From: Eulemur rufifrons | Taxonomy: Eukaryota; Chordata; Mammalia; Primates; Lemuridae | DNA length: 64,000 bases | Direction of reading: 5' to 3' | Assembly (NCBI RefSeq): GCF_041146395.1 | Contig: NC_090989.1 | Span: 280,332,343 to 280,396,342, forward strand | In this document: positions 1-9,515 of the stretch, piece by piece | How positions within the stretch are numbered: position 1 is the first letter of the stretch | Layout of the letters: every line of letters starts with the position of its first letter | The notes under the pieces: generated by a model | Databases searched by the model: none | What the model was told of the DNA's origin: nothing | What the model saw: the letters and a program-made list of their open reading frames with translations, nothing else | Made by a program: the position numbers and the translations under genes

Positions 1-605
1 CAGAGAGGTGGAGAACACCCGGGCGGAACAGAGACGTGACCAACGGCCACCAGCAAGAGCTGCCCGAGGGTCTCACCTGACTTGCATTTCCCAAAGAAGG
101 GGATGAAGTCATCCTTCCCTGTTAGCATTCTTGACTCATCCCAGAGCCTTGGCAGTGTTGAACATTCCAGAATCTTGAAGACTTTTCCTGCAGGTCTGAG
201 CAGTCCTTCACAGCCGCTGTTCTTGCCCCACACATTCCTCCCTTTGGGATCTGTGGATCAGAGTCTCCGAGCAGTGAAGGGGAGAGGCTATTTCTCAGGA
301 AGAAAGCCACCTCCAGGCCTGTGTCCACCCTCGGATCAGCTTTCAGAATCACCATCGTGTTGTCATCTCCTGCACGCTGGTTTCTCAAGAACAGCCCCAG
401 CCCTGGTCCCGCTGGACGTGATGCTGGGGGCAGCGCGTGGGGCTTGGAGCCCAGTTGGGTGGGGCGTCCCCAGGGCTCCCTTACTCTCTTTCGGGGGGAT
501 TCCTTACCCCTCAGGCGGGGGCTCTGTATCTATTTTGTCCCTACCACTGGGGCTGGGCAGAGACCCAGCTGGGTCCTGTCACTGGGCCTTGCAGACTGAT
601 GGGGA
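1..605. other. Non-coding stretch, no recognised element
   Basis: Moderately GC-rich DNA with short overlapping ORFs in several frames and no recognisable protein, splice-bounded exon or repeat. I see nothing I can name here. Confidence 0.5.
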
Positions 606-610
606 AAGGG

Positions 611-621
611 TGTGTGTGTGT

Positions 622-668
<47 letters not shown>

Positions 669-687
669 AGAGCGTGCGAGAGAGCGC
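611..687. repeat. Compound microsatellite (TG)11-(GA)n
   Basis: Eleven uninterrupted TG units (611-632) pass directly into a GA/GGGA-rich run that decays at about 687 with GCG interruptions. The TG part can adopt Z-DNA and the GA part is polypurine. A similar compound array lies at 54336-54416. It is probably length-polymorphic. Confidence 0.95.
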
Positions 688-689
688 CT

Positions 690-840
690 GCCTGAAACCT
701 AATTGTCCGCTGTCTAATCTGTCAGCCAGAGGACAGCTTGCCGGGCCCCTCCCCGGTGGGCTGATAAATGCCGTCCAAGGCCCCCTGCGCCAGAGCTGCC
801 TTAATTGGTATCAGGACGTGCCTGGACTCTGTCCGCCAGG
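690..840. promoter_or_regulatory. Candidate conserved regulatory element
   Basis: Non-repetitive block with clustered homeodomain-type cores (TAATTG at 700-705, TTAATTGG at 801-808) and a TGATAAAT site near 762-769, set in GC-rich sequence. Mixed AT-rich factor cores without any repeat match suggest an enhancer. Conservation itself cannot be seen here. Confidence 0.3.
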
Positions 841-984
841 CCCCTGCCTCCATCCCCTCCTGCCACCTCCTCCTCCACCCTGTTGGCCTCCACCAACCCC
901 TGCAGGGCTCACCTGCTGCCCACCCTTGGGGAGGGTGCAGCACCTGAGCCACAGCCCCAGAAGAGTGTGGAACCAAAATATGAC

Positions 985-1345
985 AGCTCCATTTATGTGG
1001 CACCTACTGTGTGCCCAGCATATGCTGACAAAGCCCTCTGCCCACCCTCACCCTCCACACGCAGCCCTGTGAGGTTGGGGAATCACCCTCCTTTCCCATG
1101 CCCGGGCCCAGGCTGAGTGCTGGGGACACACAGGGAACAGGAGACTCAGGGCCAGCCTACCCCAGGAGCTCTCCGATGAGTGGCAGGAAGGGGCTCATTC
1201 CCAAACAGCCTGTGAGGGCAGAAGGATGCGTGTCAACCCATTGCCCATTTGGAGAAGTTCAGAGAGGTTTGGCAACCTGCCTCAGATCACACAGCTGGAC
1301 AAGGAGGGAGAGAACAAGGTGGCCCTCAAGACATCACCCGGTTGG
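985..1345 (-). mobile_element. MIR SINE, antisense, interrupted by an L2-like piece
   Basis: The left part reads like an inverted MIR 3' region (ACCTACTGTGTGCCCAGCAT, then CCCTGTGAGGTTGG). The right part (about 1236-1345) has the inverted tRNA-derived region (AGAGAGGTTTGG and ATCACACAGCTGG). Between them, about 1105-1175 resembles antisense L2 (TGAGTGCTGGGGACACACAGG). An L2 fragment inserted in a MIR, or two adjacent fragments, would both fit. Confidence 0.6.
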
Positions 1346-1573
1346 TTCTCAATGTCGTGTGTGTCCACATCATTTGAGTGTGAGCTAGAAACTCAAATGC
1401 CTGCTTCTGAGGTTCTGCATTTGGGTCAGGGTGCCCCACGGGTCTGTGTGGACATCGGATTCTCTCCAGGGAAGTGCCAGTCGGCGGGACACTGGTGAGG
1501 GCTGATTCTCCATTGCCCGTGATGCCGGAAAATCAGGAAGGGGCTGAGTGGAGAGGGTCAGGGATGACATTTC

Positions 1574-1660
1574 ACTCATCCATCCGTCCACCCGTCCATT
1601 CATTCCTCCAGCACTTGCTCAGCAACTGCCCTGTGCTGGGGATGCCGGCAGCACTGGCCA
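1574..1660 (-). mobile_element. L2 3' end, antisense, with ATCC-rich tail
   Basis: A degenerate ATCC/TTCA run (TCATCCATCCGTCCACCC) leads into GCAACTGCCCTGTGCTGGGG, matching the inverted L2 tail followed by the inverted 'GTGCCAGGCACTG' region. Short and old. Confidence 0.45.
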
Positions 1661-2060
1661 CGTGATTTGTGGGGCTCTGTGCAAAAGGAAACTTCAGGGC
1701 ATCTTGTTTAAAAATGTTCAGTATTGTGAATTTCAAGATGGTGACAACAGAACATTCAACCAAGCCTGGGCCCTGAGAGGCTGTGGAGGTCTTTGCGCAC
1801 CCAGGAAGCCAGCCCTGCTGCTGGGGAGACCTCGCTGGAAAACAGGCCAACCGACGTGCCTGGGCTCCCAGATCCTCATCTGCTCCCGACCCCTTAACTG
1901 GAATTCGGAAATTCATAAGAGGTCGGAAAATCCAAAGTCCTTTTGTTAAGATGGTGGCAAATTCATTTGGAGGCAAAATCTGACCTCAACGGACAGGAAG
2001 CTGTTTCCAGCTTTCTGTTTTTCCTTCCATGTGAACGCTGGTACATTTCACTGCACAGCT
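1660..2060. other. Old interspersed-repeat-like DNA, family unresolved
   Basis: Around 1662-1790 the phrases GATTTGTGGGGCTCTGTGC and GAATTTCAAGATGGTGAC recall a common old mammalian medium-reiterated repeat that I cannot name with certainty. The AT-rich stretch at 1890-2060 also looks repeat-derived. No gene signal is visible. Confidence 0.35.
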
Positions 2061-2440
2061 AACAACGTGCTTGATTGTGGGGGCTCCCCAGAGCCTGCTG
2101 GGGGGTTACCTAGTATACACCCTGTGCCCCACACTACTCCTCTAAACCCCTCAGGCCCAGGGCGGTAGGAGAAAGGATGGGACCCACACAGGACCTGCCC
2201 CAATACCTTGTACCCATGGCCCCTGGGTTCCCCACTTTTCGCTGGATCATCCAACGAAGGCCCATCCTGGGCCTGCCTGTCCCTTGGGTGCTGGAGAGTG
2301 CTCTGTGCTAGACAGGGGGGCACTGAGGGGGTGGGCAGCTGTCCCTCTCGTGGTCCACTGGGATATTTTATATTAAAGGGATTAGGGGAGATGTGAGGCC
2401 AAGCAACAAAGCCTTTTTTCTTAAAAAGAGAAAAGAAAGT
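2060..2440. other. Non-coding stretch, no recognised element
   Basis: Mixed-composition sequence without a repeat or coding signal that I recognise. Confidence 0.45.
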
Positions 2441-2444
2441 AACT

Positions 2445-2665
2445 TTATTGATTACAAATATACATATGCTCATTCTTTAAAAAATTAATATAAAAGAGGA
2501 AAGTAACAATAACCTGAAGTCCACCCCCTGCAAAGTACCTACCATTTTGTTGATGTTTCTGTGACTGCCCTTCCAGATTTTTCTAGATCTATGTCTTTTT
2601 TTCCCCCAGATAAGCCTACGCTACCCAGAGTTTTGCAACTTGCTTTTTTTCTCCTTTGAGGAGCA
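2445..2665 (+). mobile_element. Old LINE-derived fragment (L1M-like), tentative
   Basis: AT-rich sequence with a series seen in a common old repeat: a 'ccacc' block, TACCATTTTGTTGATGTTTC, CCTTCCAGATTTTTCTAG and TTTTGCAACTTGCTTTTTTTC. The order matches, but the family name is from memory. Confidence 0.4.
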
Positions 2666-2679
2666 CTGTGTTGCCGCGA

Positions 2680-3240
2680 TCATCCCGTGTGTCTAGGTCA
2701 TCATTTCTCAGTAGGGTGCCGAAATCCATCGTAAACACGTCCCATAACCAGCTCAGACAATCCCCTTGTCGGACTCTGTTTGACTCCAGTGTTTTATTCA
2801 CGGGCACATCCCCGAGATGGCATCCCTGTGCACACGCCGGCTTACTTCCTGAGGTCAAGCCTGTAGATGTGGAACCCCCGGCTCCCACGCGGGGTGGGCA
2901 CATCTGTCACCTGAAGATGCCACAGATTGCCAGCACCACATTCCCTGCCCCGCCCCTGCGGTGCCAGTCTCTCCTAAACAGCCCCTCTCCAATCCTCAGG
3001 GAGAGGGGCCTTCTCGCCCAGGCAGGAGTCCTGCCAGAGCAGCCCTCCCAAGCTCTGCGGCTGCAGGGGAGGCGGCGGAGCCAGCTAGGTCGCCACGTGG
3101 GCAGCACGGACATCAGGGACTGACGCTTCGACCACTTTCGAAGGGCTCTCCTCCCTCTGCCTCTGCTTGCTCACAGCTCACCATCCCCATGGTGCCCCGC
3201 GGCTGCCACCCCCAGCCGAGTCTGAGCTACCTCGCCTGGC
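2680..3240. other. Non-coding GC-rich stretch
   Basis: No recognised repeat and no convincing exon. Small ORFs occur in all frames, as expected from composition. Confidence 0.45.
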
Positions 3241-3450
3241 TCCGGCTCTCTCTTCTCAGACAGGGATAAAAGCTGGACTCCAGGCCCCAGCACACCCTAA
3301 TCACTTGAGCTTTCTCCTGATTTGCATGTCCTTAAGGCGTCTTGATTAATACCCCTTCCCAGGCTCTTCCCTGCTCCAGCCACCAAGGCTCTGATTGCAA
3401 AGTAGCCTCAACTCCTTTAAAAATACAATAAATCCTCCTTAATGCAAGTG
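3240..3450. promoter_or_regulatory. Candidate regulatory element with octamer motif
   Basis: AT-rich, non-repeat block with a POU octamer ATTTGCAT (3320-3327), a TTGATTAAT homeodomain-like site (3342-3350) and GGGATAAAAG upstream. The combination resembles developmental enhancers. No promoter elements are clear. Confidence 0.3.
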
Positions 3451-3639
3451 GAGCCCATGCTTCCCAGAACATTAAGAGATCTGGAGGTATCTTGCAGGAG
3501 CCCCATTGGCTTGGAAACCTTGGAAACTTCTGGAAGGAATCAGGCCATTTCTCTAACTGGCAGGCCAGAGGCTGTCCTTGGCACCGATGTTTATTGGCTG
3601 TGCGCTCTTCAGGCTGGACGTGAAACCTCGTGGCAGTTG

Positions 3640-3795
3640 TCGGAGGTAGACATCATCTTCCCCATTACTAGGAGGAAGCTGAGGCTCAGAGAGGACAAGG
3701 TACTTGCTCAAAGTCACCCAGCCAGGCAGTTTTTAGCTCAGCTGGTGTTTGAATTCAGCACTGTCTGATGCCACCAGACCTTTAACTAACACTCT
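3640..3795 (-). mobile_element. MIR SINE, antisense
   Basis: Inverted MIR hallmarks in order: TTCCCCATTACTAGGAGG, AAGCTGAGGCTCAGAGAGG, CTCAAAGTCACCCAGCCAGG and GTTTGAATTCAGCACTG. These represent the Pol III-derived head read backwards. Confidence 0.85.
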
Positions 3796-3799
3796 TTGC

Positions 3800-4975
3800 T
3801 GCCTTGTTAAAAGCAGGCTGGCCTTGGTGCTGGGGGTGAGGACCAGGCTGGAGAAAGCAGACACATTTCATGAGATGGCCCTGGCCTCACCCCGAAGAAG
3901 AGGACCCAGGTACCCCTCTCTGTTCCCCAGCTGTGTGATTTTAATATCTGGGGGGTTGGGGCAAGGCTGGGTCTTGCTATAACAGCAGCAGGACCTTCGT
4001 GGCATGATGCAGGTACCGTAGGCATGACCCATAGCTGTACCCCAGTGTTTCCCGTGCATGGCCCTGGTCCTCATGTGCATTCCAGTCTGTACCATGAGAG
4101 CCCAAAATGCAGCCTAAGAATTCTGGCTGCTCTCCCCTGCTTGGAAACGCTCTCCAGGGGGCTCTGTGGGGCAGGCCGGCTCCCAGGGTGGCAGGGCACA
4201 GAGATCTGGCTAAGCTCCTGCCCTTCCTTCTGCACCTCCAAGCAACTCTCCTCCCTGCCTGCCGCAGTTCTTCCTGCTTCTCATTAGGGCAGAGTTGCTG
4301 GGAGCCAAGGTTTAAAATGCTGTGAGTGTAGCGCAGTGTTCGCCTTTCATCTCCCTCGCTGAGCACTTTCCCAAGTGCTGCTTCTGCCACCCTCTCTCCA
4401 GGCTTATTTTCCCCGATCGCTGGGTTCTCGAGGCCTTTTGCAGGGCCCCTGGGGTGACCTGGACTCTCCCATGAGTTCCTGTTATCCCTGGCCATCTCCA
4501 GGCTTACTGGGCTGACCGTGCAGCTGAGCTGAGTGTGGCTGTCCCCAGCAGGGACCTGGTAGGCCGCTGGGCCTGGGAGCAGGTATGCACACACGGCCCA
4601 CTGGCCAGAGTCCGGCACACCCTCTCTGGCCTCCAGAACATGGCGTGCTCAGGGCCGCACCTTCCGGGGAGCTGTAACGAGCTGTTCCAGCTCCTCTGGG
4701 GACGCATGAGCGGGTAGGGCTGTGGGGCGGGGGCAGCAGGAGGCACAGAGCAGGCTGGGAACAGTCTCCCAGTGCCAGGCCCATGGGGCCCAGCGTGCAG
4801 CACCTGGAACTGTGCTTGTCTGCCCCGGGGCCATCCGCCCGCTGCCGGCTCCGGCAGGCGCTGCCCCTCCTCTCTGCCTGGGCTGCTCTCCCAGCCGGGC
4901 CTGGGCGTGTGAGTGGGTTGGGGGCTTCTTGGGCACACTCCCAGAGACCAGTGCAACTTCCAAAGAAAATCTGGG
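3800..4975. other. Non-coding stretch, no recognised element
   Basis: GC-rich single-copy-looking DNA. Open frames on both strands have no recognisable domain and no splice-bounded structure. I see no repeat that I can name. Confidence 0.4.
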
Positions 4976-5330
4976 GGACTGATAGCAAAGATGCCAATTT
5001 TTAATTTTGCTAAAGAAGGATGTTAACAAAGACAAAAACCACACACATTAAAAATCCCGTCATCAACTATTGCTTCATTTCACGAAATAAATTGCATTTT
5101 AAAACCCCAAAAGTATGGAGGACATAATCTTAGGATGAAGCAACATCCTCCCCCAAAAAGAGCATGTGGTGACTTCACACTGTGTCTTTTGCAGCCGACC
5201 TGGGAAAGGTTTGCCACAGCTGAGCACCAGGCACTGCACCCTAATGGAGCACTTGGGAACATCTGTCCCAGAGTCACTGTAGCTGTCAGTGCCTGGCAAA
5301 CACTTCACAAAAACCAGTAAATTTTCACTC
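4976..5330. other. AT-richer stretch, unassigned
   Basis: AT-rich island in GC-rich surroundings (ATTTTTAATTTTGCTAAAG and neighbours). It could be an old repeat or a regulatory block. I cannot decide between them. Confidence 0.3.
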
Positions 5331-5559
5331 ACGGTCAAACTGTGGTCCGTAGGGTCCAGGATCCTCCCTCAGGCCCCAAGACTGATGAATCTGCCAGGAC
5401 TTGCACTGGGCTACACACGACAGAAAATTCCACCAAGCATGGTTTCAGCAAATAAAAAGTTTGTGTGCACAATGTCAAGAGAGAGGTGGTCTAGAGCTGT
5501 GGCAGCCTGGGTACAGGAGAGTTCCCAAGGATCCAGGCACCCCTGGCTTCTTGCTCTGC

Positions 5560-5790
5560 CAGCCTTTGTATCTGGCTTTTGTCCTCATCGTCATAAAATG
5601 GCTGTTCTACCTCCGGCCATCACATCCACATTCCAGGCAGGAAATAAGAGGGCAAGGAGAAATATATTTTCTTTGAAATTTTGACTTTTAATTCAGGAAG
5701 GGAAACCTTCCTTGAGATTTTGGCCAGAGCTGGGTCACGTGCCCTCCCCTAGCTGCAAGAGAAGCTGGGAAATCTCGAATGTAGGCAAAC
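5560..5790 (+). mobile_element. Old interspersed repeat (L1M-type 3' region?)
   Basis: The series ATAAAATGGCTGTTCTACC, CATTCCAGGCAGGAAATAAG, AGAGCTGGGTCACGTG and CCCCTAGCTGCAAGAG matches a recurring old primate repeat that contains 'tcacatggcc...agctgcaagggag'. I am confident it is repetitive but not of its name. Confidence 0.4.
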
Positions 5791-6091
5791 TTCACAGTCA
5801 GCAGCATCTGCCGTCCACCCGCATGTCCCAGCTGCCCATCGCGACTCATTCATTCCGTCCCACACTCAGTCCGTGTGTGGAATCCCAGGCTCTCGGGATT
5901 CCCTGCGGTCCCCAGCCCTCAGTTCCTTACGCAGGAATAGGGGAGCCCTATCTCAGCCCCCAACCCCGGACTCCGCTCTCCAGACGGGTCCTGATTTCAA
6001 CAACACAGTGTTATTTCCTGCCGGTGGTTGAGTTTCTGGATTGAAAAGCACCCCGTTTCCAAGCCTGTCTTCAGAAAAAGGCCCCCAGATG

Positions 6092-6239
6092 GAGTTGCCA
6101 GATAAAATGCAAAACACCTGGTTAAATGTTAACTTCAGATACACAGTGAATAAGTTTTCATTCTAAGTATGTGCAGGGGACATGCTAAACTAAAATGTCA
6201 TTCATTGTTTATTAGAAATGCAAGTTTCACTGGGTGCCT
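6092..6239. mobile_element. Old palindromic repeat with inverted arms
   Basis: The left arm (about 6114-6158, beginning ACACCTGGTTAAATG) and the right arm (about 6192-6238, ending CAAGTTTCACTGGGTGCC) are imperfect reverse complements. The opening GTTGCCAGATAAAATGC is typical of a common palindromic mammalian repeat. A transcript would fold into a long imperfect hairpin. The family name is not certain. Confidence 0.6.
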
Positions 6240-6337
6240 TGGATCTTGACTCCTTAAACCCAGAGCAGCAGCATGTGTAGCTAGGACGTAGAAGGGAGAA
6301 GCCAGGGCCCCAGCAGGGAGGGGCCTCAAACCACCCT

Positions 6338-6415
6338 GCTGTGTGGCTTTGGGAATGTCTCCTCCTCCTCTGAATTCCAGTGTCTCTGTCTCTGGATGGA
6401 GGTCACTCACTCTGG
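6338..6415 (+). mobile_element. MIR fragment
   Basis: GTGTGGCTTTGGGAATGTC and the following TCTGAATTCCAGTGTC match the degenerate MIR region 'gtgaccttgggcaag...cctcagtttcc'. Short and low-identity. Confidence 0.4.
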
Positions 6416-6704
6416 AGCTTCCCACCCCTGGCAGGGCCAGGTCACCGCGGGGCACCCCAGAGAGCCCACGGAGCTTCTGACGGTGGGGGAGGCCCAGTCT
6501 GCTTTGGGGTTGCTGTGCTCTAAAGCCTGACTGAGGGGGAACCAACTGATGTGCGGCGAGGGCTGCTCCTGGTTGAGCTGTAGACAATTGACATTTTTAT
6601 AGGTCAAAATGGCTGAATATCATCACTTTCATACAGTTCAGCCTAAAAATTTTGCACGTAAAGAACAAATGGGGTTTCTGCCACATGTCTGCCTTTTGGG
6701 GCAG

Positions 6705-6840
6705 AATGGAGTAAATGCGGGTTTGAATGCGGACTCTGTCTCTTCCCAGCCAGGAGACCTTGGGCAAGTCACTGCCCCTTTCTGAGCCTCAGCTTTTCCT
6801 CCCCTGGAAAAGGGATATGATGGCAGCGAGGAATCCACGA
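6705..6840 (+). mobile_element. MIR SINE
   Basis: Clear sense MIR: GGGTTTGAATGCGGACTC, GAGACCTTGGGCAAGTCACT, CTGAGCCTCAGC and GGAAAAGGGATATGATGG. The 'gacc-ttgggcaagtcac' core is well preserved. Confidence 0.85.
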
Positions 6841-6859
6841 AGCCCGCATGCCCAGTGGG

Positions 6860-7370
6860 GAAGCGAGCTCAGTAAACAGCCAGCCTCATCACTGTCCCTG
6901 TTTCTCTCTGTAAAGCCTGCCTGTCTCCTAAAGGTGGCTCCCCCCTCGCCCCCCTGCAGGCACAGGCTTCCAGTGTGTGATGGTCGGGGAACCCACATCT
7001 GCAGAGCTAGCCTGGAGACCAACCGCATCCACTGTGGCTCCCTCCCTGCCCTCTTCCCCCCAACCCCAGTGTTCCCCACAACGTGTGCCAGGTCTCCACC
7101 CGTGCGCCTCCAGAGGTTGCCCAGGAAGGCTGTGCTGACCTTTCCCCTTTGCTGGGCACCACAAGGCCTGGCTTCCACGCCTCCCACCAGTTTCCCATGA
7201 TGGCCTGGGGAGTGCAGCCACCTCCAGTGGGCCCCTGCTGTCATCCCTCGCTAGACAGCTCTGAGCCCAGCAGGGGGGCAGGGAGGGCGGTACTTGGAGC
7301 ATCGTCTCTGAGCAGAGGTGGCCTGGCAGAATCCGGAGGGTTCTCTGACCTACCCTTGCATGACTGTCCC
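6860..7370. other. Non-coding stretch, no recognised element
   Basis: CT-rich on the plus strand, with no named repeat and no convincing exon. Confidence 0.4.
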
Positions 7371-7372
7371 TC

Positions 7373-7505
7373 TTTCTAGCGGTGTGACTCTACCTGAGAT
7401 TCTGCTTTCTGACCTGTAAAAGGGGACAGTTAGTGGCCTCCTCATGGAGTTGGTGGGGCCAGTCTGTCTGGTAGTGCCTCGCAGGTGCACAGCACTGGTG
7501 GCCAC
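7373..7505 (+). mobile_element. MIR SINE, diverged
   Basis: Sense-order MIR pieces: GCGGTGTGACTCTACC, CTGACCTGTAAAAGGGGACA and GTAGTGCCTCGCAGGTGCAC. The 'tctgtaaaatggggac' core is recognisable. Confidence 0.6.
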
Positions 7506-7779
7506 CATGAGACCCATCTCCTGAGCCGTCTCGTGCAAGCCCCACGTCTTCTGGATGGGGAATCCAGACCCTGGGAAGGCCAGGACTCTGCTCTGGGGGC
7601 CAAGCGCCGTGGCAGCAGAATCTGAGCAGGAAGGAGGGAGACTGAAACGGCCCAGAGTCACGGTGTTGCGGTGTGGGGTGCGGTTTGCAGCAGGGGAGGG
7701 AGGACTCGCTGCTGCATCCAAGCAGACCCCACACCAGGCCCCCTGAAGGCAGCCCCTGCACACTGTGAACCCAGAGAGC

Positions 7780-7866
7780 CTCTCTCCTCCTGGCCCCCTC
7801 CCCCCTCCTCATTCTCCTCTTCTTTCCCCCCTTTCTCTCTTCCCCCCACCCCAACCCCTGCCCCTG
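7780..7866. repeat. Polypyrimidine tract
   Basis: About 85 bases of nearly pure C/T on the plus strand, with few purines. It is capable of triplex formation. It sits just upstream of the alternating purine-pyrimidine tract and CGI-1. Confidence 0.75.
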
Positions 7867-7926
7867 AAGCCTTCCTGGGCCACCTCCTCTGGTCGGAGAG
7901 CAGGCAGAGCCCCACTGGCGCTAGGT

Positions 7927-8092
7927 GTTCATGTGTGCGTGTGCATGCGTATGCGCCAGTGTGCACACGTACAAATGTGCCTCTGTGTGCGCACACAACA
8001 TGCGTTTTGTGTGCATGTGTGTGCACACGTGCGCGTGTGCATTGTGCAGCGCGCATGTGCACGTGCGTGCGCCCGTGTGCACACGTGTGGGG
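7927..8092. repeat. Imperfect (TG/CG/CA)n alternating purine-pyrimidine tract, potential Z-DNA
   Basis: About 165 bp in which TG, CG and CA steps alternate almost throughout (for example GTGTGCACACGTGCGCGTGT). It contains several short self-complementary GTGCAC/CACGTG steps. It directly abuts CGI-1. Such tracts near promoters are prone to Z-DNA under negative supercoiling. The shadow ORFs here are Cys/Val/His repeats and are not genes. Confidence 0.85.
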
Positions 8093-8094
8093 GT

Positions 8095-8620
8095 GCGGCT
8101 GAGCTCGGCGTGCAGGCGGGAGGAGGGGGCGCCGAGAGAGCAGGGATTTAAAGCCGCTTTCGCGGCTGCCGGCGTGAGCGCTGCTGATAAACAGCCCGGA
8201 GCCGAGCCGCGCCGCCGGGCGGGGGGCTGCGTGGCACAGCTCCTGGCAGGCGCGCAAAGAGCTGTCCCCGGCCCGCCGCCGCTCCATCAGCCCACGGGGA
8301 GGGCGGGCGGGGGAGGGAGGGGAAAGTATTTGCTTCAGCCCTTAATCACGGAATTTGAAATCCCAGCGAGTCGGTGCCATTTATTTTCAGGGGCTGTCAA
8401 GGCTGGTTTCAGCATTTAAAAGAAAGGAGGATAAAAACCATTTGCATTTCTCCCCCCCTCTGCCACCACGCACTCCGCGGCTCGCGGCTCCCCTCGCTCC
8501 CCGTGCTCCCGAGCCGGGCAGGAGGGGAAGGATGTAGGGGCTCCGCTGGTGGGGCTGCCCCGGCCAGGGGCAAGGGGTCCGGTGGGGGCTGCCCCTGCCA
8601 GGGGCAAGGTGCGCTGCCGT
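8095..8620. promoter_or_regulatory. CpG island CGI-1 with AT-rich regulatory flank
   Basis: CpG-dense from about 8095. The hairpin AGCCGC-TTTC-GCGGCT (8152-8167) precedes TGATAAACA (overlapping GATA/FOX cores, about 8185-8193). The downstream edge (8330-8450) is AT-richer, with TTAATCA, the near-palindrome GGAATTTGAAATCCC (8350-8364), TGTCAA, ATTTAAAAG and octamer ATTTGCAT (8440-8447). No TATA box or obvious exon is seen. It could be a promoter of an unseen transcript or an island-type enhancer. Confidence 0.65.
8551..8609. repeat. 34-bp tandem duplication with internal inverted repeat
   Basis: Two 25-bp copies (8551-8575 and 8585-8609) differ at one position and repeat with a 34-bp period. 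The second copy holds GCCCCT-GCC-AGGGGC, a perfect inverted repeat that also resembles a TFAP2-type GCCNNNGGC site. It lies at the 3' margin of CGI-1. Confidence 0.8.
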
Positions 8621-8804
8621 TGTGGGGTGGGGGCCAAGTCTGCTCAAAGGGGCTCTGGGTGGCAGGGGAGGGAGACTCGCGGGCTGCTGGGGCCATCCTT
8701 GGGGCTCTGCCCGCGGGACCCCAAGCTTTCACCCCAGAAAGCATCCCTGGCCCCCAAATTTGCTCCACCCCTGGGGGACCCCACCAGCCCTTCCTAGATT
8801 CCCC

Positions 8805-8945
8805 AGTGGAAGTCTAGGATGTTGGGGCTTTGAAGGGAGCTTGGACACCCCTGGGTCAACCCCCTCCCTCTGCAGATGGGGAAACCGAGGCCTGGACACC
8901 GAGAAGGATGTGGCCAAGGTTACACAATGGCAGAACCAGGACAAG
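8805..8945 (-). mobile_element. MIR-family SINE (MIR3-like), antisense
   Basis: AGCTTGGACACCCCTGGGTC, then GCAGATGGGGAAACCGAGGC, GCCAAGGTTACACAATGG and CAGAACCAGGAC. This is the inverted MIR3-type order of 'cagatgaggaaactgaggc...aaggtcacacagctag'. Confidence 0.6.
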
Positions 8946-8961
8946 GAAGGAGGCTAACTAC

Positions 8962-9012
8962 GTGCTCAGCACATGCTCTATGCCAAGCACTGTGTGGGTG
9001 CCAAGGACAAGG
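8962..9012 (-). mobile_element. MIR/L2 tail fragment, antisense
   Basis: GCTCAGCACATGCTCTATGC followed by CAAGCACTGTGTGG matches the inverted 'agcacctactatgtgccaggcactgtg' segment. Confidence 0.5.
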
Positions 9013-9046
9013 GTCTCTGGACAGTGCTGGACCCCACTAGACCACA

Positions 9047-9140
9047 AGGCCTTTGCAATCAGAGGGACAGGGTTCGAATGCCAGCTGTGACGCTTTCCAG
9101 CAAGTGCGCTTGGCCACTGTATCCTCTCTGACCTTCAGAT
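9047..9140 (+). mobile_element. MIR SINE fragment
   Basis: AATCAGAGGGACAGGGTTCG, GAATGCCAGCTGTGACGC and the degenerate TCTGACCTTCAGATGG follow sense MIR order. The B-box-like GGTTCGAATGCC belongs to the SINE and is not a tRNA gene. Confidence 0.6.
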
Positions 9141-9384
9141 GGAGCCCGAGGCACCTCCCGAGGGCGTGTGCTACGAGGACCAAATCAGTGTGTGCCTTGT
9201 GCTCAGCACATGGGGGGCGTCAGTCACCAGACCGTCCTGTGTCCACCGTGCCGCACACCCGCTTTTCTTGCCTGTTGTCTCTGTTGCTTCTCAGGGGTGA
9301 TGTGAGCTCAGTGGCCAGAGTAGCCTGTCCCTGGCAAGGCTCTGTGGCTGAGGCACAGACCCCCGGGCAAGGCTGAATCTCCCC

Positions 9385-9515
9385 CAGGACCCTCTCTGAG
9401 GCTCAGTTCCATCACTGGTAAAATGAGGGAACTCATAGAATTATTGTCGGGGTCCGATGAGTTAATGCAAGTGTAGTCAGTGACACAGAGGGCACCACGC
9501 ACTTGGAGGTGCCCC
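9385..9515 (+). mobile_element. MIR SINE
   Basis: CTCTCTGAGGCTCAGTTCC, ATCACTGGTAAAATGAGG, GAATTATTGTCGGGGTCCGA and GATGAGTTAATGCAAG follow the second half of sense MIR. Confidence 0.75.

Noticed and set aside
9060..9090. tRNA-like B-box (GGTTCGAATGCC)
   Set aside because: It belongs to a MIR head. No cloverleaf or paired acceptor stem is present, so no tRNA gene is called. The same applies to other MIR heads in the window.
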